Source of the DNA: Granulosicoccus sp045106855
GTDB taxonomy: Bacteria > Pseudomonadota > Gammaproteobacteria > Granulosicoccales > Granulosicoccaceae
Length of the DNA stretch: 64,000 bases
Assembly: GCA_045106855.1 (NCBI GenBank)
Contig: JBGCFI010000002.1
Location: forward strand, 186,001 to 250,000
Reading direction: 5' to 3'
Made by a program: the position numbers and the translations under genes. Shown here in pieces: positions 63,514-64,000 of this stretch. The notes beneath the pieces were generated by a model. That model was not told where the DNA came from. It was given only the letters and a program-made list of their open reading frames with translations, and searched no databases. Positions within the stretch are counted from its first letter, which is position 1. Each line of letters opens with the position of its first letter.

Positions 63514-63714
63514 ATATTAAATAATGTAGCAGACGCTTAAACTATCGATGCGTTAGTGGTTAATATCTATAAAAATTTCATGACAAGCCCTGACAGGTTC
63601 GAGTTTAGTAGAATTGCACCCCGCGTCATACGAGGCACAACCCACCCATCAATGATGTGTGTATCGTCTGGATTATCGTGGATTTTACATCAATCTGGTA
63701 CCGTGCCCAATGCA

Positions 63715-64000
63715 CTAGTCCAGTGCATAAGTTTGTGCCAGCAACATGTCGTATATCGAAATTTCGTAGCTCTGCGCGTTTACTTGAAATTTAGCGAGTC
63801 GAACAACCTTCGCTGAAGAGGCCAGGTTTTGGGCCTGATCCGCCATCATTACACCACCCTCATGGTGTGCGCGCATCAATTCTAGCCAGCGTCGTCCACG
63901 CGATCGTCCTTCAAGTGTTGACAGTTCGGCCAATTGTTCTTCGCTCGCGTACCCCGGCATCATGCCTATTGGCATGCCTGTGCCCCGATTGGCACCCATC
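63715..64000 (-). CDS. DUF305 family protein (C-terminal part; 5' end outside window)
   Basis: The frame is open to the right edge. About 95 residues are visible. GMMPGYASEEQLAELSTL near the start and the MRAHHEGGVMMAD block match DUF305, a four-helix, often periplasmic family sometimes tied to copper handling (CopM-like). The Met-rich MPIGMMPG segment and HH pair could bind metal. The 5' part and any signal peptide are beyond the window. Confidence 0.8.
   Translation of the reverse strand, partial: MGANRGTGMPIGMMPGYASEEQLAELSTLEGRSRGRRWLELMRAHHEGGVMMADQAQNLASSAKVVRLAKFQVNAQSYEISIYDMLLAQTYALD

Noticed and set aside
1..64000. CRISPR array, prophage, transposon or riboswitch
   Set aside because: I looked for regular direct repeats, integrase/transposase motifs, long terminal inverted repeats and conserved riboswitch cores and found none I could support.

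Overview
The window looks like chromosomal DNA of a free-living, heterotrophic gammaproteobacterium, probably marine. This is inferred from a SoxR of the non-enteric type, type I pantothenate kinase, single-chain pyruvate carboxylase, many lipoproteins with LxxC lipoboxes, and several uptake-plus-catabolism cassettes. Base composition is moderate and fairly even by eye. I see no phage, integrase, transposase, CRISPR array or rRNA. One tRNA (Arg, anticodon TCG) is present. Genus cannot be fixed from the sequence alone.

Layout. 1-6.2 kb: end of an HcaT-like MFS carrier, a secreted esterase lipoprotein, an AraC regulator divergent from an exported cupin, a small membrane protein, a CpdA-like phosphoesterase and a GlxA/GbdR-like regulator. 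6.3-11.7 kb: soxBDAG, heterotetrameric sarcosine oxidase, divergent from that regulator across a dyad-containing intergenic region. 12-19.7 kb: on the minus strand, a sugar ABC importer (binding protein, two permeases, ATPase) followed by a cytoplasmic GH32 beta-fructosidase, a serine-hydrolase lipoprotein and a LysE exporter; this is a sucrose/fructo-oligosaccharide import and cleavage unit. 20-22.3 kb: a frameshifted SRPBCC/GyrI-like gene, then soxR divergent from a VOC gene that carries a near-perfect SoxR box with a 19-bp promoter spacer. 22.4-30.5 kb: acyltransferase, pyruvate carboxylase, a cytochrome b561-YceI fusion with a stand-alone YceI, a small HTH protein, tRNA-Arg and a DUF1643 protein.

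30.7-44 kb: unknown lipoproteins, a phospholipase-D-type lipoprotein, a SUOX-fold periplasmic protein translationally coupled to a hybrid histidine kinase, a large repeat lipoprotein with a hexapeptide (PPENMD) linker, a VOC protein, a LysR gene broken in an A7 run, a discoidin-like lipoprotein and an alpha/beta hydrolase. 44.5-50.5 kb: a DUF6958-type protein, a MoaD/ThiS-like sulfur carrier, a three-subunit xanthine-dehydrogenase-family molybdenum hydroxylase and an OFA-type MFS carrier.

50.7-62 kb: a second catabolic island: DAO-type FAD oxidoreductase, a complete AapJQMP amino-acid importer, an enolase-superfamily protein with an altered active site, a choline-sulfatase-type sulfatase, a TTC38-like TPR protein and a 2-oxoglutarate/iron oxygenase. 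The window closes with coaA and the C-terminal part of a DUF305 protein.

The strongest leads for something undescribed are the 50.7-57.6 kb island (intact uptake and oxidation genes around an atypical enolase-superfamily protein) and the coupled SUOX-like/hybrid kinase pair. Also notable are the SoxR-controlled VOC gene and two regulatory genes with single-base frame lesions.
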